64,000 bases of DNA, taken from NCBI GenBank assembly GCA_900635465.1, contig LR134135.1:3348001-3412000 (forward strand). The letters run 5' to 3'. Both the position numbers and the translations under genes were made by a program. Position 1 is the first letter of the stretch, and each line of letters starts with the position of its first letter. Source of the DNA: Lelliottia amnigena. GTDB lineage: Bacteria; Pseudomonadota; Gammaproteobacteria; Enterobacterales; Enterobacteriaceae. The notes under the pieces are model-generated. The model had not been told where the DNA came from and searched no databases. It saw only the letters and a program-made list of their open reading frames with translations. Positions 19,297-28,336 of this stretch are shown here, one piece after another.

Positions 19297-19946
19297 GCCA
19301 CCCTCGCGCGTACTGTTGCCCAACACGGTGTGCCGGTATCTAAACGCAGTGTCTGAGGGAAATGACGTGCCACGCGCTCGCTGTCATGCAACACCGCCAG
19401 AACGGTTTGCCCTTGCAAATACATATCCAGCATCAATTCCATCAGCACGTTACAGGTGGCTTCATCGACACCCGTAAAAGGTTCATCCAGCATCACCAAC
19501 GGCGCGTTCTGCACCAGCACTCTGGCAAAAAGCATGCGCTGGAATTGCCCCCCGGAGAGTTCATCAATCGTCGACGTTGCCAGCGCCTGCAACCCAACCC
19601 GCTCAAGCGCGCTGGCGATACGCAAACGCGTTTTGCGCTGCAATCCCGACAATAAAGAGATGCCGGGCCAACAACCCATACTCACCACATCCTGGACGGT
19701 CAGGGGAAATTGCGCTTCCAGCGAGTGGCGCTGGGCCAGCCAGCCGATGACCGGACGTTTTTCCTGCCAGCGAAAACCCCCGCTCACCGGAGGAATAAAT
19801 CCCGCGAGCGTTTTTAGCAGCGTCGATTTACCGCAGCCATTCGCGCCGATAATTGCCGTCATACTGCCGCGCTCAATGACGCCATTGAGCGCCTGAGTAA
19901 CCGACTGGCCGTCATATCCGGCCACCAGATTCTGTAGCTCAATCAT
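19293..19946 (-). CDS. Metal ABC transporter ATP-binding protein
   Basis: 217-residue ATPase with Walker A GANGCGKST (34-42), signature LSGGQ (130-134) and Walker B VMLDEP (151-156). It powers zinc (or Mn/Fe) uptake with the two genes that follow. The start at 19946 gives MIELQNLVAGYDG and overlaps the stop of a 35-codon reading frame upstream (ATGA). There is no good Shine-Dalgarno of its own, so coupling to that frame is likely. Confidence 0.9.
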   Translation of the reverse strand: MIELQNLVAGYDGQSVTQALNGVIERGSMTAIIGANGCGKSTLLKTLAGFIPPVSGGFRWQEKRPVIGWLAQRHSLEAQFPLTVQDVVSMGCWPGISLLSGLQRKTRLRIASALERVGLQALATSTIDELSGGQFQRMLFARVLVQNAPLVMLDEPFTGVDEATCNVLMELMLDMYLQGQTVLAVLHDSERVARHFPQTLRLDTGTPCWATVRARVA

Positions 19947-20050
19947 GGGAGAATCACCGCCCAGCGCACCGCCAACGCAATAATCGATATCAGCCCAAAA
20001 GCCATAAGGAGTCGCGCCAGCGCGGAAAGAGAGAGAAGCGAGATAGACAT
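19943..20050 (-). CDS. Predicted 35-residue membrane peptide, first cistron of zinc operon
   Basis: A 36-codon frame starting with ATG seven bases after GGTG, between the Zur-type operator and the ATPase gene. It encodes a peptide starting MSISLLSLSALARLLMAFGL with a strongly hydrophobic stretch (about 14-28) and two arginines, compatible with one membrane helix. Its TGA overlaps the ATPase ATG (ATGA), the same coupling used between the ATPase and permease. The frame and overlap are seen directly; that it is translated and functional is inferred. It could be a transporter accessory subunit, as KdpF is for KdpABC, or only a coupling device. Confidence 0.5.
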   Translation of the reverse strand: MSISLLSLSALARLLMAFGLISIIALAVRWAVILP

Positions 20051-20067
20051 ATTGACACCACAAATAA

Positions 20068-20082
20068 TGTTATAACATAACA
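20068..20082. promoter_or_regulatory. Zur-type operator
   Basis: TGTTATAACATAACA is a perfect 6-bp inverted repeat with a 3-base centre and matches the Zur consensus TGTTATnnnATAACA of enterobacterial znu genes. It lies 18 bases before the small-peptide start, where Zn-loaded Zur would repress the operon. Confidence 0.75.
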
Positions 20083-20202
20083 CTAATAAATTGCGATGCA
20101 GATGTAAATACAGAAGATGATAATGGAGTGTGGCGAAATGTTACCGTTGCTCTTCTTACCGTGGCGGTAAAAATAAAGCGCGACGTATCAACGAGCGACC
20201 TG

Positions 20203-20241
20203 ATGGTTTGCCGGAGATGAGCCCCTGCTCCGGCAAACCAT
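20203..20241 (-). terminator. Long hairpin downstream of mltB
   Basis: A perfect 14-bp stem (ATGGTTTGCCGGAG / CTCCGGCAAACCAT) with an 11-base loop, 16 bases after mltB. No T run follows, so factor-independent termination is uncertain; it may be an mRNA 3' stabiliser. Confidence 0.55.
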
Positions 20242-20257
20242 ACATCAGTGGGAAAAC

Positions 20258-21358
20258 TTACTGACTAAACGGGGATGCCGCAGGCACACGCGCCAGCGCA
20301 ACCGCCTGGCCCAACTGCCACACCGCCATTGCGTAGTGCGTGCTGTGGTTGTAGCGGGTAATCGCGTAGAAATTCGGCAGGCCGTACCAGTATTGATAAC
20401 CCGTACCAATATCCAGACGCAGTAAGCTCACCTGCTGGTTGTTGTTCAGCGGCTGCATTGGCGTTAACCCGGCTGACGCCAGTTGTGCCACGCTATATTT
20501 GGTTTTGAAACCATTTTCCAGCCCTGGCGCCTGTCCGTTGGCCTGCACGGCAACCGGCTCGCCTTTCACCCACCCGTGCGCTTTGAAGTAGTTCGCCACG
20601 CTGCCGATGGCATCCACCGGATCCCACAGGTTGATATGCCCGTCACCGTTAAAGTCCACCGCGTATTCTTTATAGGACGACGGCATAAACTGGCCATAAC
20701 CCATTGCGCCCGCGAATGAGCCTTTCAGATCCAGCGGATCGTCCTGCTCGTTGCGCGCCATCAGTAAGAAGGTTTCCAGCTCGGACGAGAAATAGTCTGC
20801 GCGGCGCGGATAGTTAAAGGAAAGCGTCGCCAGCGCATCGAGAATGCGCGTTTTGCCCATCACGCGGCCCCAGCGGGTTTCCACACCAATAATACCGACG
20901 ATGATTTCAGGCGGAACGCCGTAGACCTGCCATGCGCGGTTCAGCGCATCTTCATATTGATTCCAGAATGCCACGCCGTTTTGCACGTTGTCCGGGGTGA
21001 TGAACTGTTTACGATAGCGCAGCCACGCACCGTTCGGCCCTGTCGGAGCCTGCGCGGTTGGCGCTTGTCTGTCCATCAGGCGCAGCACGTAATCCAGACG
21101 TTTAGCCTGGGACAAAATCTCGTGCAATTGTTGTCTGTTAAAACCGTGCTTGCTCACCATCTTATCGATGAACTGTTCGGCCGCAGGGTTATTGGCGAAA
21201 TCACCGCCCATCTGCATGACATTGTGCTGCGGCTCCAGCAGAAAACCGCCGGAGGGCGCGCCAGCCGTCTGTTGAACTTCCTCTGTTTTCGGTTTGCTGC
21301 TACAGGCAGCAAGCATAATCAGCGCGGGAATGAGCGCTGCGTAACGACGCTTGACCAT
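20258..21358 (-). CDS. mltB: Membrane-bound lytic murein transglycosylase B
   Basis: 366-residue lipoprotein that cleaves peptidoglycan glycan strands with 1,6-anhydro ring formation. Signal peptide with lipobox LAAC (C19), catalytic glutamate in GVETRWG (about residue 160) and the MltB segments FAGAMGYGQFMPSSYK and NLWDPVDAIGSVANYF. The ATG at 21358 gives MVKRRYAALIP. E. coli MltB is 361 residues. It is divergent from gutQ. Confidence 0.95.
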   Translation of the reverse strand: MVKRRYAALIPALIMLAACSSKPKTEEVQQTAGAPSGGFLLEPQHNVMQMGGDFANNPAAEQFIDKMVSKHGFNRQQLHEILSQAKRLDYVLRLMDRQAPTAQAPTGPNGAWLRYRKQFITPDNVQNGVAFWNQYEDALNRAWQVYGVPPEIIVGIIGVETRWGRVMGKTRILDALATLSFNYPRRADYFSSELETFLLMARNEQDDPLDLKGSFAGAMGYGQFMPSSYKEYAVDFNGDGHINLWDPVDAIGSVANYFKAHGWVKGEPVAVQANGQAPGLENGFKTKYSVAQLASAGLTPMQPLNNNQQVSLLRLDIGTGYQYWYGLPNFYAITRYNHSTHYAMAVWQLGQAVALARVPAASPFSQ

Positions 21359-21560
21359 GAGACATCCATTGAAAGAATTCGATAAGTGGCAAGTATGGTA
21401 AAGCATCCGCGACACCTCAAGGAAGGAGTTCTGTGGCGCTAAGCAAAATCTTTCGGTATTGGGCAGGATCCCCACCAGGAGAATGCACTATCATGGGCGC
21501 AGCCACATTTCTGTCGGCTTCTCAGACGAGAGGCGCAAGGGATTTTAACCGGAGATAAAA

Positions 21561-22526
21561 ATGAGTGATTTTCTGCTAAACACAGGCCGTCAGACATTAA
21601 TGCTGGAGCTACAGGAAGCCAGCCGCCTGCCAGAAAGACTGGGCGATGATTTTGTCCGCGCAGCCAACACCATTATTCAATGCGAAGGCAAAGTGATCGT
21701 CGCAGGCATTGGTAAATCCGGGCATATCGGCAAGAAAATTGCCGCCACGCTCGCCAGCACCGGCACGCCGGCCTTTTTTGTCCATCCGGCAGAAGCCCTG
21801 CATGGCGATCTGGGGATGATCGAAAGTCGCGACGTGATGCTGTTTATCTCCTATTCCGGCTCGGCAAAAGAGCTGGATTTGATCATTCCTCGTTTGCAGG
21901 AAAAATCCGTTGCACTGCTGGCGATGACCGGAAAGTCCCGCTCACCGCTGGCGCTGGCCGCGAAAGCGACGCTGGATATTTCCGTTGAACGCGAAGCCTG
22001 CCCGATGCATCTCGCACCAACGTCCAGCACCGTTAATACCCTGATGATGGGCGACGCGCTGGCGATGGCCGTCATGCAGGCGCGCGGTTTTAATGAAGAA
22101 GATTTCGCGCGCTCTCATCCAGCAGGTGCGCTGGGTGCGCGTCTGCTCAACAAAGTTCACCATTTAATGCGTACTGAAGAGGCGGTCCCGCAGGTCAAAC
22201 TCAGCACCAGCGTCATGGACGCGATGCTGGAATTGAGCCGCACCGGGCTGGGCCTGGTCGCCGTCTGCGACGAAACCGGTCTGGTTAAGGGTGTCTTCAC
22301 CGACGGTGACCTTCGCCGCTGGCTGGTCGGCGGCGGCAGTCTGGACGCTATTGTGAGTGATGCGATGACCGCGGGCGGGCTGACATTAAACGCTGAAAGC
22401 CGCGCCATCGAAGCCAAAGAGATATTGATGAAACGTAAAATCACGGCGGCACCTGTCGTTGACGACAGCGGCAAGCTTTGCGGCGCCATCAACCTGCAGG
22501 ATTTCTATCAAGCCGGGATTATTTAA
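21561..22526 (+). CDS. gutQ: Arabinose-5-phosphate isomerase GutQ (SrlQ)
   Basis: 321-residue isomerase interconverting ribulose-5-phosphate and arabinose-5-phosphate, paralogue of KdsD. SIS domain (about 35-170; [13 protein letters not shown] and [12 protein letters not shown]) followed by two CBS domains (about 200-321). In E. coli it is the last gene of srlAEBD-gutM-srlR-gutQ; here the sorbitol genes are absent and gutQ stands alone after mltB. SD CGGAG precedes the ATG. It meets norR tail to tail with a 4-base overlap. Confidence 0.95.
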   Translation: MSDFLLNTGRQTLMLELQEASRLPERLGDDFVRAANTIIQCEGKVIVAGIGKSGHIGKKIAATLASTGTPAFFVHPAEALHGDLGMIESRDVMLFISYSGSAKELDLIIPRLQEKSVALLAMTGKSRSPLALAAKATLDISVEREACPMHLAPTSSTVNTLMMGDALAMAVMQARGFNEEDFARSHPAGALGARLLNKVHHLMRTEEAVPQVKLSTSVMDAMLELSRTGLGLVAVCDETGLVKGVFTDGDLRRWLVGGGSLDAIVSDAMTAGGLTLNAESRAIEAKEILMKRKITAAPVVDDSGKLCGAINLQDFYQAGII

Positions 22527-24037
22527 CCCTTTAGCCCAAGGCGTTTCGCCAGCCGATGCAGGTTGGCGACGTCCATCTCAAGTGCGCGCGCGCAAGCCGC
22601 CCAGCGACGTCCATTTTGATCCAGCGCGCGGGTAATCATCTGGCGCTGAAACGCGTCCGTCGCTTCACGCAAATTTTCATTAGCTATGACAGGCGTTTCC
22701 TGCGCCACGGCAGGCGCGGTTTCATCGTGTAAAGCAAAATGTCGCGCGTGGATCACCACCTCATCGCCCAAACGTGCGGCACGTGCCAGGACCACCGCAC
22801 GATGAATGGCATGCTCCAGCTCACGCACGTTGCCCGGCCAACCGTAACGTAACAAATGGCTGCGCGCGCCGGGGCTTAACACCACGCGTGATAAGCCCAT
22901 TTTTAACCGGCACTGCTCGCAGAAAAAACCTGCCAGAAGCACTACGTCTTCGCCACGCTCGCGCAGCGGCGGCACCGACAGCGGAAACACGCTTAAACGA
23001 TGGAACAGATCGGCACGAAAATTCCCGGCCAGCACCTCTTCGCGCAGGTCACGGTTGGTGGCCGCCAGAACACGCACGTCGACGCGCAAACTGCGATCGT
23101 CGCCGACGCGCTGAATATCACCGTACTGCAACACGCGCAGCAGTTTGGCCTGGAGGGCCAGCGACAGCTCGCCAATTTCGTCAAGAAACAGCGTGCCGTT
23201 ATCGGCCATTTCAAACTTGCCGCTACGGTTGCTGATTGCACCGGTAAACGCCCCTTTGACGTGCCCGAACAGCTCACTTTCCGCCACGCTTTCGGGCAGC
23301 GCGGCGCAGTTCAGATACACCAATGGATTAACCGCGCGCGGCGAACCTTCGTGAATCGACTTCGCCACCAGCTCTTTCCCGGTGCCCGTTTCACCGCCGA
23401 TCAGCACGTTGAGATCGGACGCCGCAACAATCTCGATCTCCTTTTTCAGCTGCATCATCCCCGGCGACAGACCAATCATTTCCGTATGCGCGACGTGCTC
23501 AAACGCGACCGGGCTGCCCGGCATAATGTTCTGGCTCTCCAGCTGTTCGATCAGCAGGGCATTACTGAGCGCACCAGACGCCAGCGCGGCAATCAGGCGC
23601 AGCTCTTCATCGCTAAACGTATCGAACTGGTCCGGCTCCAGACCGTCGAGCGTTAACGCGCCAATCAGATTTTGTCCGGCAAACAGCGGCAGGCCGATAC
23701 AGGCGTGAACCTTCAGGCTCTCTTGCCCTGGGATTAATCCGTCGTAGGGATCGGGTAAATCGCTGTCCGCCGGGAATCGCACCACGTCGCCCGCACGGGC
23801 GATGGTCTCCAGGCGCGGATGCCCTTCCAGCGTAAAACGACGCCCCAGTACATCGTGCGCCAGCCCGTCGATCGCCAGCGGAATAAACTGTCGTCCTTCG
23901 TAGCGCAGCAGTGCCGACGCATCGCAATCCAGCACGTGGCGCAGCGTGGAGATCAGCCGCTGAAAGCGATCCTGATGGCCAATCCCGGTTTGCAGTTCAA
24001 TGGCGATTTTCGCCAGCACCTCTACGGAAAAACTCAT
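22523..24037 (-). CDS. norR: Nitric oxide-responsive sigma54 activator NorR
   Basis: 504 residues, the E. coli length. An N-terminal GAF domain binds NO at a mononuclear iron; a central AAA+ domain has Walker A GETGTGKE and the sigma54 contact loop GAFTGA; a C-terminal Fis-type helix-turn-helix ends [25 protein letters not shown]. It activates norVW from the divergent promoter. The ATG at 24037 gives the family start [15 protein letters not shown]. Confidence 0.97.
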   Translation of the reverse strand: MSFSVEVLAKIAIELQTGIGHQDRFQRLISTLRHVLDCDASALLRYEGRQFIPLAIDGLAHDVLGRRFTLEGHPRLETIARAGDVVRFPADSDLPDPYDGLIPGQESLKVHACIGLPLFAGQNLIGALTLDGLEPDQFDTFSDEELRLIAALASGALSNALLIEQLESQNIMPGSPVAFEHVAHTEMIGLSPGMMQLKKEIEIVAASDLNVLIGGETGTGKELVAKSIHEGSPRAVNPLVYLNCAALPESVAESELFGHVKGAFTGAISNRSGKFEMADNGTLFLDEIGELSLALQAKLLRVLQYGDIQRVGDDRSLRVDVRVLAATNRDLREEVLAGNFRADLFHRLSVFPLSVPPLRERGEDVVLLAGFFCEQCRLKMGLSRVVLSPGARSHLLRYGWPGNVRELEHAIHRAVVLARAARLGDEVVIHARHFALHDETAPAVAQETPVIANENLREATDAFQRQMITRALDQNGRRWAACARALEMDVANLHRLAKRLGLKG

Positions 24038-24049
24038 TTTTACCTCGCG

Positions 24050-24105
24050 GTCATTTTGACAATGCATGTTGTCATATTGACAGTCAACAAGATAGTCATT
24101 TTGAC
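24050..24105 (+). promoter_or_regulatory. Three NorR enhancer sites
   Basis: GTCATTTTGAC at 24050-24060, GTCATATTGAC at 24071-24081 and GTCATTTTGAC at 24095-24105 each fit the NorR palindrome GTCA-N3-TGAC. Three sites are the known requirement for NorR activation in E. coli. Confidence 0.9.
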
Positions 24106-24159
24106 TACTCATTATGAGTCATTATTTTTAAAATCCATATAAATCAACATGATAAATAG

Positions 24160-24176
24160 TTGGCACGCAACTTGAT
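24160..24176 (+). promoter_or_regulatory. sigma54 promoter of norVW
   Basis: TTGGCACGCAACTTGAT matches the -24 element TGGCAC well and the -12 element (TTGCA expected) partly. It is about 50 bases before norV and downstream of the NorR sites. Confidence 0.8.
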
Positions 24177-24224
24177 ATAAGTAAATCATCTTACTTAAAA
24201 ACACCGTATTAATTTGAGGTTGCT

Positions 24225-25673
24225 ATGTCTATTCTGGTTAAAAATAATATTCATTGGGTGGGTCAACGTGACTGGGAAGTGCGTGATTTTCATGGTACCG
24301 AATATAAAACCCTCCGTGGCAGCAGCTACAACAGCTATCTGATTCGTGAAGGTAAAAATGTCCTGATCGATACTGTGGATCACAAATTCAGCCGTGAGTT
24401 CGTGCAGAACCTGCGCAGCGAAATCGATCTGGACGCCATCGACTACATCATCATTAACCATGCGGAAGAAGACCATGCCGGTGCGCTGACCGAGCTGATG
24501 TCATACATTCCTAACACCCCAATTTACTGCACCACCAACGCCATTGATTCTATCAACGGTCATCATCACCATCCGGAGTGGAACTTCCACACGGTTAAAA
24601 CCGGTGACTCGCTGGATATTGGCAACGGCAAACAGCTCATCTTCGTTGAAACTCCAATGCTGCACTGGCCTGACAGCATGATGACTTACATGACGGGCGA
24701 CGCAGTGTTGTTCAGTAACGACGCCTTTGGTCAACACTACTGCGATGAGCGCCTGTTCAACGACGAAGTGGATCAGACCGAGCTGTTCGAGCAGTGCCAA
24801 CGCTACTACGCCAATATCCTGACCCCGTTCAGCCGTCTGGTGACGCCAAAAATCACTGAGATTCTCGGCTTCAATTTGCCCGTGGATATGATTGCCACTT
24901 CCCACGGTGTGGTATGGCGTGAAAACCCAACGCAAATCGTAGAGCTGTATCTGAAATGGGCGGCGGATTATCAGGAAGACCGCATCACTCTGTTCTACGA
25001 CACCATGTCCAACAATACTCGTATGATGGCGGACGCGATTGCTCAGGGCATTAATGAAGTTGACCCGAACGTGGCGGTGAAAATCTTCAACGTGGCGCGC
25101 AGTGATAAAAACGAAATCCTGACCAACGTTTTCCGCTCGAAAGGTGTGCTGGTGGGAACGTCCACCATGAACAACGTGATGATGCCGAAGATCGCCGGTC
25201 TGGTTGAAGAGATGACGGGCCTGCGTTTTCGTAACAAACGAGCCAGCGCTTTTGGCTCCCACGGCTGGAGCGGCGGCGCGGTTGATCGTCTGTCCACGCG
25301 CTTACAAGATGCCGGTTTTGAAATGTCGATGAGCCTGAAAGCGAAATGGCGTCCGGACGTCGACGCGCTGGAAATTTGCCGCCAGCACGGCCGTGAGATT
25401 GCACGTCAGTGGGCGCTCGCTCCGCTGCCTGAAGCCACAGTAAAACCGACGCAACAGCAGGAAAATTGCGCCTGCGCCGCCGCTGCGGCAGCAGAACTTG
25501 GCCCGTGCATGCAGTGCAGCGTTTGTCAGTGGGTCTACGATCCTGCATTGGGCGAACCGCTTCAGGACGTTGCGCCAGGCACGCCGTGGAGTGACGTGCC
25601 GGATAATTTCCTGTGCCCTGAATGTTCACTTGGCAAAGACGTTTTCGACGTCCTGGCAACGGAGGCAAAATGA
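24225..25673 (+). CDS. norV: Anaerobic nitric oxide reductase flavorubredoxin NorV
   Basis: 482-residue cytoplasmic enzyme reducing NO to N2O. The metallo-beta-lactamase-like domain carries the diiron ligands in HAEEDH; a flavodoxin domain follows (about 250-400; [12 protein letters not shown]); the C-terminal rubredoxin has its iron cysteines in [10 protein letters not shown] and CPECS. It receives electrons from NorW, whose start overlaps its stop (ATGA). A linker rich in alanine and cysteine (about 410-425) is a little longer than in E. coli (479 residues). SD GAGGT. Confidence 0.97.
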   Translation: MSILVKNNIHWVGQRDWEVRDFHGTEYKTLRGSSYNSYLIREGKNVLIDTVDHKFSREFVQNLRSEIDLDAIDYIIINHAEEDHAGALTELMSYIPNTPIYCTTNAIDSINGHHHHPEWNFHTVKTGDSLDIGNGKQLIFVETPMLHWPDSMMTYMTGDAVLFSNDAFGQHYCDERLFNDEVDQTELFEQCQRYYANILTPFSRLVTPKITEILGFNLPVDMIATSHGVVWRENPTQIVELYLKWAADYQEDRITLFYDTMSNNTRMMADAIAQGINEVDPNVAVKIFNVARSDKNEILTNVFRSKGVLVGTSTMNNVMMPKIAGLVEEMTGLRFRNKRASAFGSHGWSGGAVDRLSTRLQDAGFEMSMSLKAKWRPDVDALEICRQHGREIARQWALAPLPEATVKPTQQQENCACAAAAAAELGPCMQCSVCQWVYDPALGEPLQDVAPGTPWSDVPDNFLCPECSLGKDVFDVLATEAK

Positions 25674-26803
25674 GCCACGGAATCGTGATCATCGGCTCGG
25701 GCTTTGCCGCCCGTCAGCTGGTGAAAAATATCCGCAAACAGGACGCGACTGTGCCGCTGACGCTCATTGCAGCTGACAGCATGGACGAGTACAACAAACC
25801 GGATCTCAGCCACGTCATCAGCCTGAGCCAGCGCGCCAACGACCTCACCCACCAGCCGGCGGGGGAATTTGCTGAACAGTTCAATCTGCGTCTTTTCCCG
25901 TATACCTGGGTAACCGATATCGACGCCGCCGCGCACTGCGTGAAGGCCAAGGATAAGCAATGGCACTACAACAAACTGGTGCTGGCAACGGGTGCATCCG
26001 CTTTTGTGCCACCGATTGAAGGCCACGAGCTGATGCTGACGCTAAACAGTCAGCAGGAGTACCAGGCGTGCGAAACCACGCTTCGCGATGCCCGGCGGGT
26101 GATGATTGTTGGTGGGGGCCTGATTGGTACCGAACTGGCAATGGATTTTTGCCGGGCGGGTAAATACGTGACGCTGGTTGATCATGCGGCCAGTATTTTA
26201 TCCGCCCTGATGCCCGCAGAAGTCAGCAGTCGCTTACAGCATCGCCTGACGGATATGGGCGTGCACCACCTGCTGAAATCGCAGTTGCAGAGTCTGACAA
26301 AAACCGACACCGGGATCCGTGCGACGCTCGACCGTAACCGCAGCGTGGAAGTGGAGGTGGTGATTGCCGCAACCGGTTTGCGGCCAGAAACCGCGCTTGC
26401 CCGCAGGGCCGGCGCAGAAACCCATCGCGGCGTGAAGGTCGACAGCTATCTGCAAACCACACAGCCCGATATTTATGCGCTGGGAGATTGTGCAGAAATT
26501 AACGGCCAGGTGCTGCCGTTCCTGCAGCCCATTCAGATCGGTGCGATGGTTTTAGCGAAAAATCTGCTTGGCATCAGCACACCGCTGAAATTACCCGCCA
26601 TGCTGGTGAAAGTGAAAACGCCCGAATTGCCACTGCATCTCGCTGGCGAAACGCAGCGTCAGGATCTTAACTGGCAGATAACGCTTGAGCCGCAAGGTAT
26701 GGTGGCACGTGGAATAGATGATGACGGTCAGCTGCGTGCTTTTGTGGTCAGCGAAGATCGAATGAAGGAGGCTTTCGCTCTGTTGAAATCGTTACCCGTT
26801 TAA
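25670..26803 (+). CDS. norW: NADH:flavorubredoxin reductase NorW
   Basis: 377-residue FAD enzyme passing electrons from NADH to the NorV rubredoxin domain. N-terminal FAD-binding [14 protein letters not shown], central NADH-binding [12 protein letters not shown] and C-terminal [10 protein letters not shown]. The ATG at 25670 overlaps the norV stop. Last gene of the norVW operon. Confidence 0.96.
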   Translation: MSHGIVIIGSGFAARQLVKNIRKQDATVPLTLIAADSMDEYNKPDLSHVISLSQRANDLTHQPAGEFAEQFNLRLFPYTWVTDIDAAAHCVKAKDKQWHYNKLVLATGASAFVPPIEGHELMLTLNSQQEYQACETTLRDARRVMIVGGGLIGTELAMDFCRAGKYVTLVDHAASILSALMPAEVSSRLQHRLTDMGVHHLLKSQLQSLTKTDTGIRATLDRNRSVEVEVVIAATGLRPETALARRAGAETHRGVKVDSYLQTTQPDIYALGDCAEINGQVLPFLQPIQIGAMVLAKNLLGISTPLKLPAMLVKVKTPELPLHLAGETQRQDLNWQITLEPQGMVARGIDDDGQLRAFVVSEDRMKEAFALLKSLPV

Positions 26804-26852
26804 TCCTCAGTCTCTTGCTCATCTTACTTGATGTTAGGATTTTATTATCCGC

Positions 26853-26879
26853 AGCCCCGATGTCCCGGGGCTTTTTTTT
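26853..26879 (+). terminator. norVW terminator
   Basis: AGCCCCG-atgtcc-CGGGGCT followed by a run of eight T: a textbook factor-independent terminator 50 bases after norW. Confidence 0.92.
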
Positions 26880-27246
26880 ACGCGCTCGATTCACAAGGTA
26901 AATAATTATTAAATAAATCACACCATCATTCCTTTGTTTATTATCACTATTATAAATACGGGAAATGCAAATATATAACATATAATTATCAATTAATTAC
27001 GCACGACTATTTCATGTTTTTATCGACTTAAGACAATAATATTCCGAATTTGGACGCAAAATCTTTTCATCCCCACTTACCCCAAAACACGCACGAGCCA
27101 CAACGCATTTCTATTCATACATTTGGATTAATAGGCTGAAACAGAAATAAAATAAGTTATATGAATGGATAATATCTTTCGATAAAGATAAAAAATTGCC
27201 CTGTATTATCGTTGGGAAATCCATTTCCCTTATCTTATTTGTTGCC
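26880..27246. other. AT-rich gene-free stretch between convergent genes
   Basis: About 370 bases, much richer in A+T than the surroundings, between the norVW and nickel permease terminators. No reading frame with family features was seen. It contains a perfect dyad TATCTTT-CGAT-AAAGATA at 27173-27190. It could hold an unannotated transcript or be residue of a past deletion. Confidence 0.5.
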
Positions 27247-27268
27247 AAAAAAGTGTGCGGCGCGCACG
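27247..27268 (-). terminator. Terminator of the nickel permease gene
   Basis: On the minus strand GTGCG-cgc-CGCAC is followed by ACTTTTTT. A second small dyad CCTGTT-ct-AACAGG (27286-27299) precedes it. Confidence 0.65.
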
Positions 27269-27313
27269 TTGAAAGAGCGCCATCCCCTGTTAGAACAGGC
27301 TGCAAAAAAACGA

Positions 27314-28336
27314 CTACGAGCGCACCATCAGCGCATCGTAACCACGCCATCGGTAATTAAGCATAGAGATGACCCAGCAGGTGATAAACAAGCCAACCAC
27401 GAAAAATCCCGCGTTGCCAAGATTATCGTTGACCTTCGCCACAGCATTCCAGATGCCGCCGCTTAGCTGGAACTTATCCATAACCAGGCCCAATGCTTCC
27501 AGCCCACCGATAAAAAGCGCCACCACGACCGAGGTGCCGGTAATGGTCATATTGTAATAGAGCTTACGCTGCGGTTTATTGAACGCCCAACCGTAAGCCC
27601 CAACCATCAGTAAATTATCAATCGTATCAATCAATGCCATCCCGCTGGCAAACAGCGCCGGGAAAATCATAATCGACCAGACCGACATTCCGTGTGATGC
27701 GCTGGCGGCAGAGATACCGAGCACACCAATTTCTGTCGCCGTGTCAAAACCCAGACCAAACAGGAAACCGACCAAATACATCTGCCAGCTTTTGCTCACC
27801 AACCGGAACGTCGCGCCAAATAACCAGTTCATCGCGCCACCTGTCACCGGGAGTTCCGCGTCAACGCGTGTCATGCGCCCTTTTTTCAGCGCCTGAAAAC
27901 TGCGCCAGACGCTACGTAAAATCACCATATTGACCAGCGCCATCGCCAGCAGGAACGTTGCGGAAACAGCGGTGCCAATCACGCTGCCCGTTTCATGAAA
28001 CCAGGTCATGTTCTGTTGAAATGCCGTCGCGGTGGCCGCAATGGCGACCGTCGCCAGCACCACAATCGTGGAGTGACCCAAAGAGAACCACGCACCAACG
28101 CCTGAAGGTCGTTTACCTTGCTGCATCATTTTGCGCGTCACGGTATCGATCGCGGCAATATGATCGGCATCAACCGCATGCCGCAGCCCGTAACACCACG
28201 CCAGCAGGCTTGCAGCCATCAGCGCCGTACTGCCGCTAAACGTCTGCCATGCCCAGCCCCAGGCAAGCAGATTCGCCATTGCCAGAACCGAGAGCAAAAG
28301 CACCGCGCGGGGTTCGCTACGGATGAGTCGTAACAT
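27314..28336 (-). CDS. Nickel/cobalt permease, HoxN/HupN/NixA (NiCoT) family
   Basis: 340-residue inner-membrane transporter with about eight helices and the NiCoT metal signature HAVDADHI at residues 53-60, plus [10 protein letters not shown] in a later helix. It imports Ni2+ (or Co2+) at high affinity. It lies directly after hypF on the same strand, so nickel import is probably induced with hydrogenase maturation. E. coli lacks it here and relies on NikABCDE. The ATG at 28336 has AAGGA upstream; it appears to overlap the intended hypF end by 20 bases. Confidence 0.92.
   Translation of the reverse strand: MLRLIRSEPRAVLLLSVLAMANLLAWGWAWQTFSGSTALMAASLLAWCYGLRHAVDADHIAAIDTVTRKMMQQGKRPSGVGAWFSLGHSTIVVLATVAIAATATAFQQNMTWFHETGSVIGTAVSATFLLAMALVNMVILRSVWRSFQALKKGRMTRVDAELPVTGGAMNWLFGATFRLVSKSWQMYLVGFLFGLGFDTATEIGVLGISAASASHGMSVWSIMIFPALFASGMALIDTIDNLLMVGAYGWAFNKPQRKLYYNMTITGTSVVVALFIGGLEALGLVMDKFQLSGGIWNAVAKVNDNLGNAGFFVVGLFITCWVISMLNYRWRGYDALMVRS

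Noticed and set aside
27111..27350. 79-codon frame on the minus strand after the nickel permease
   Set aside because: It spans the terminator and an AT-rich spacer and shows no domain or ribosome binding site.
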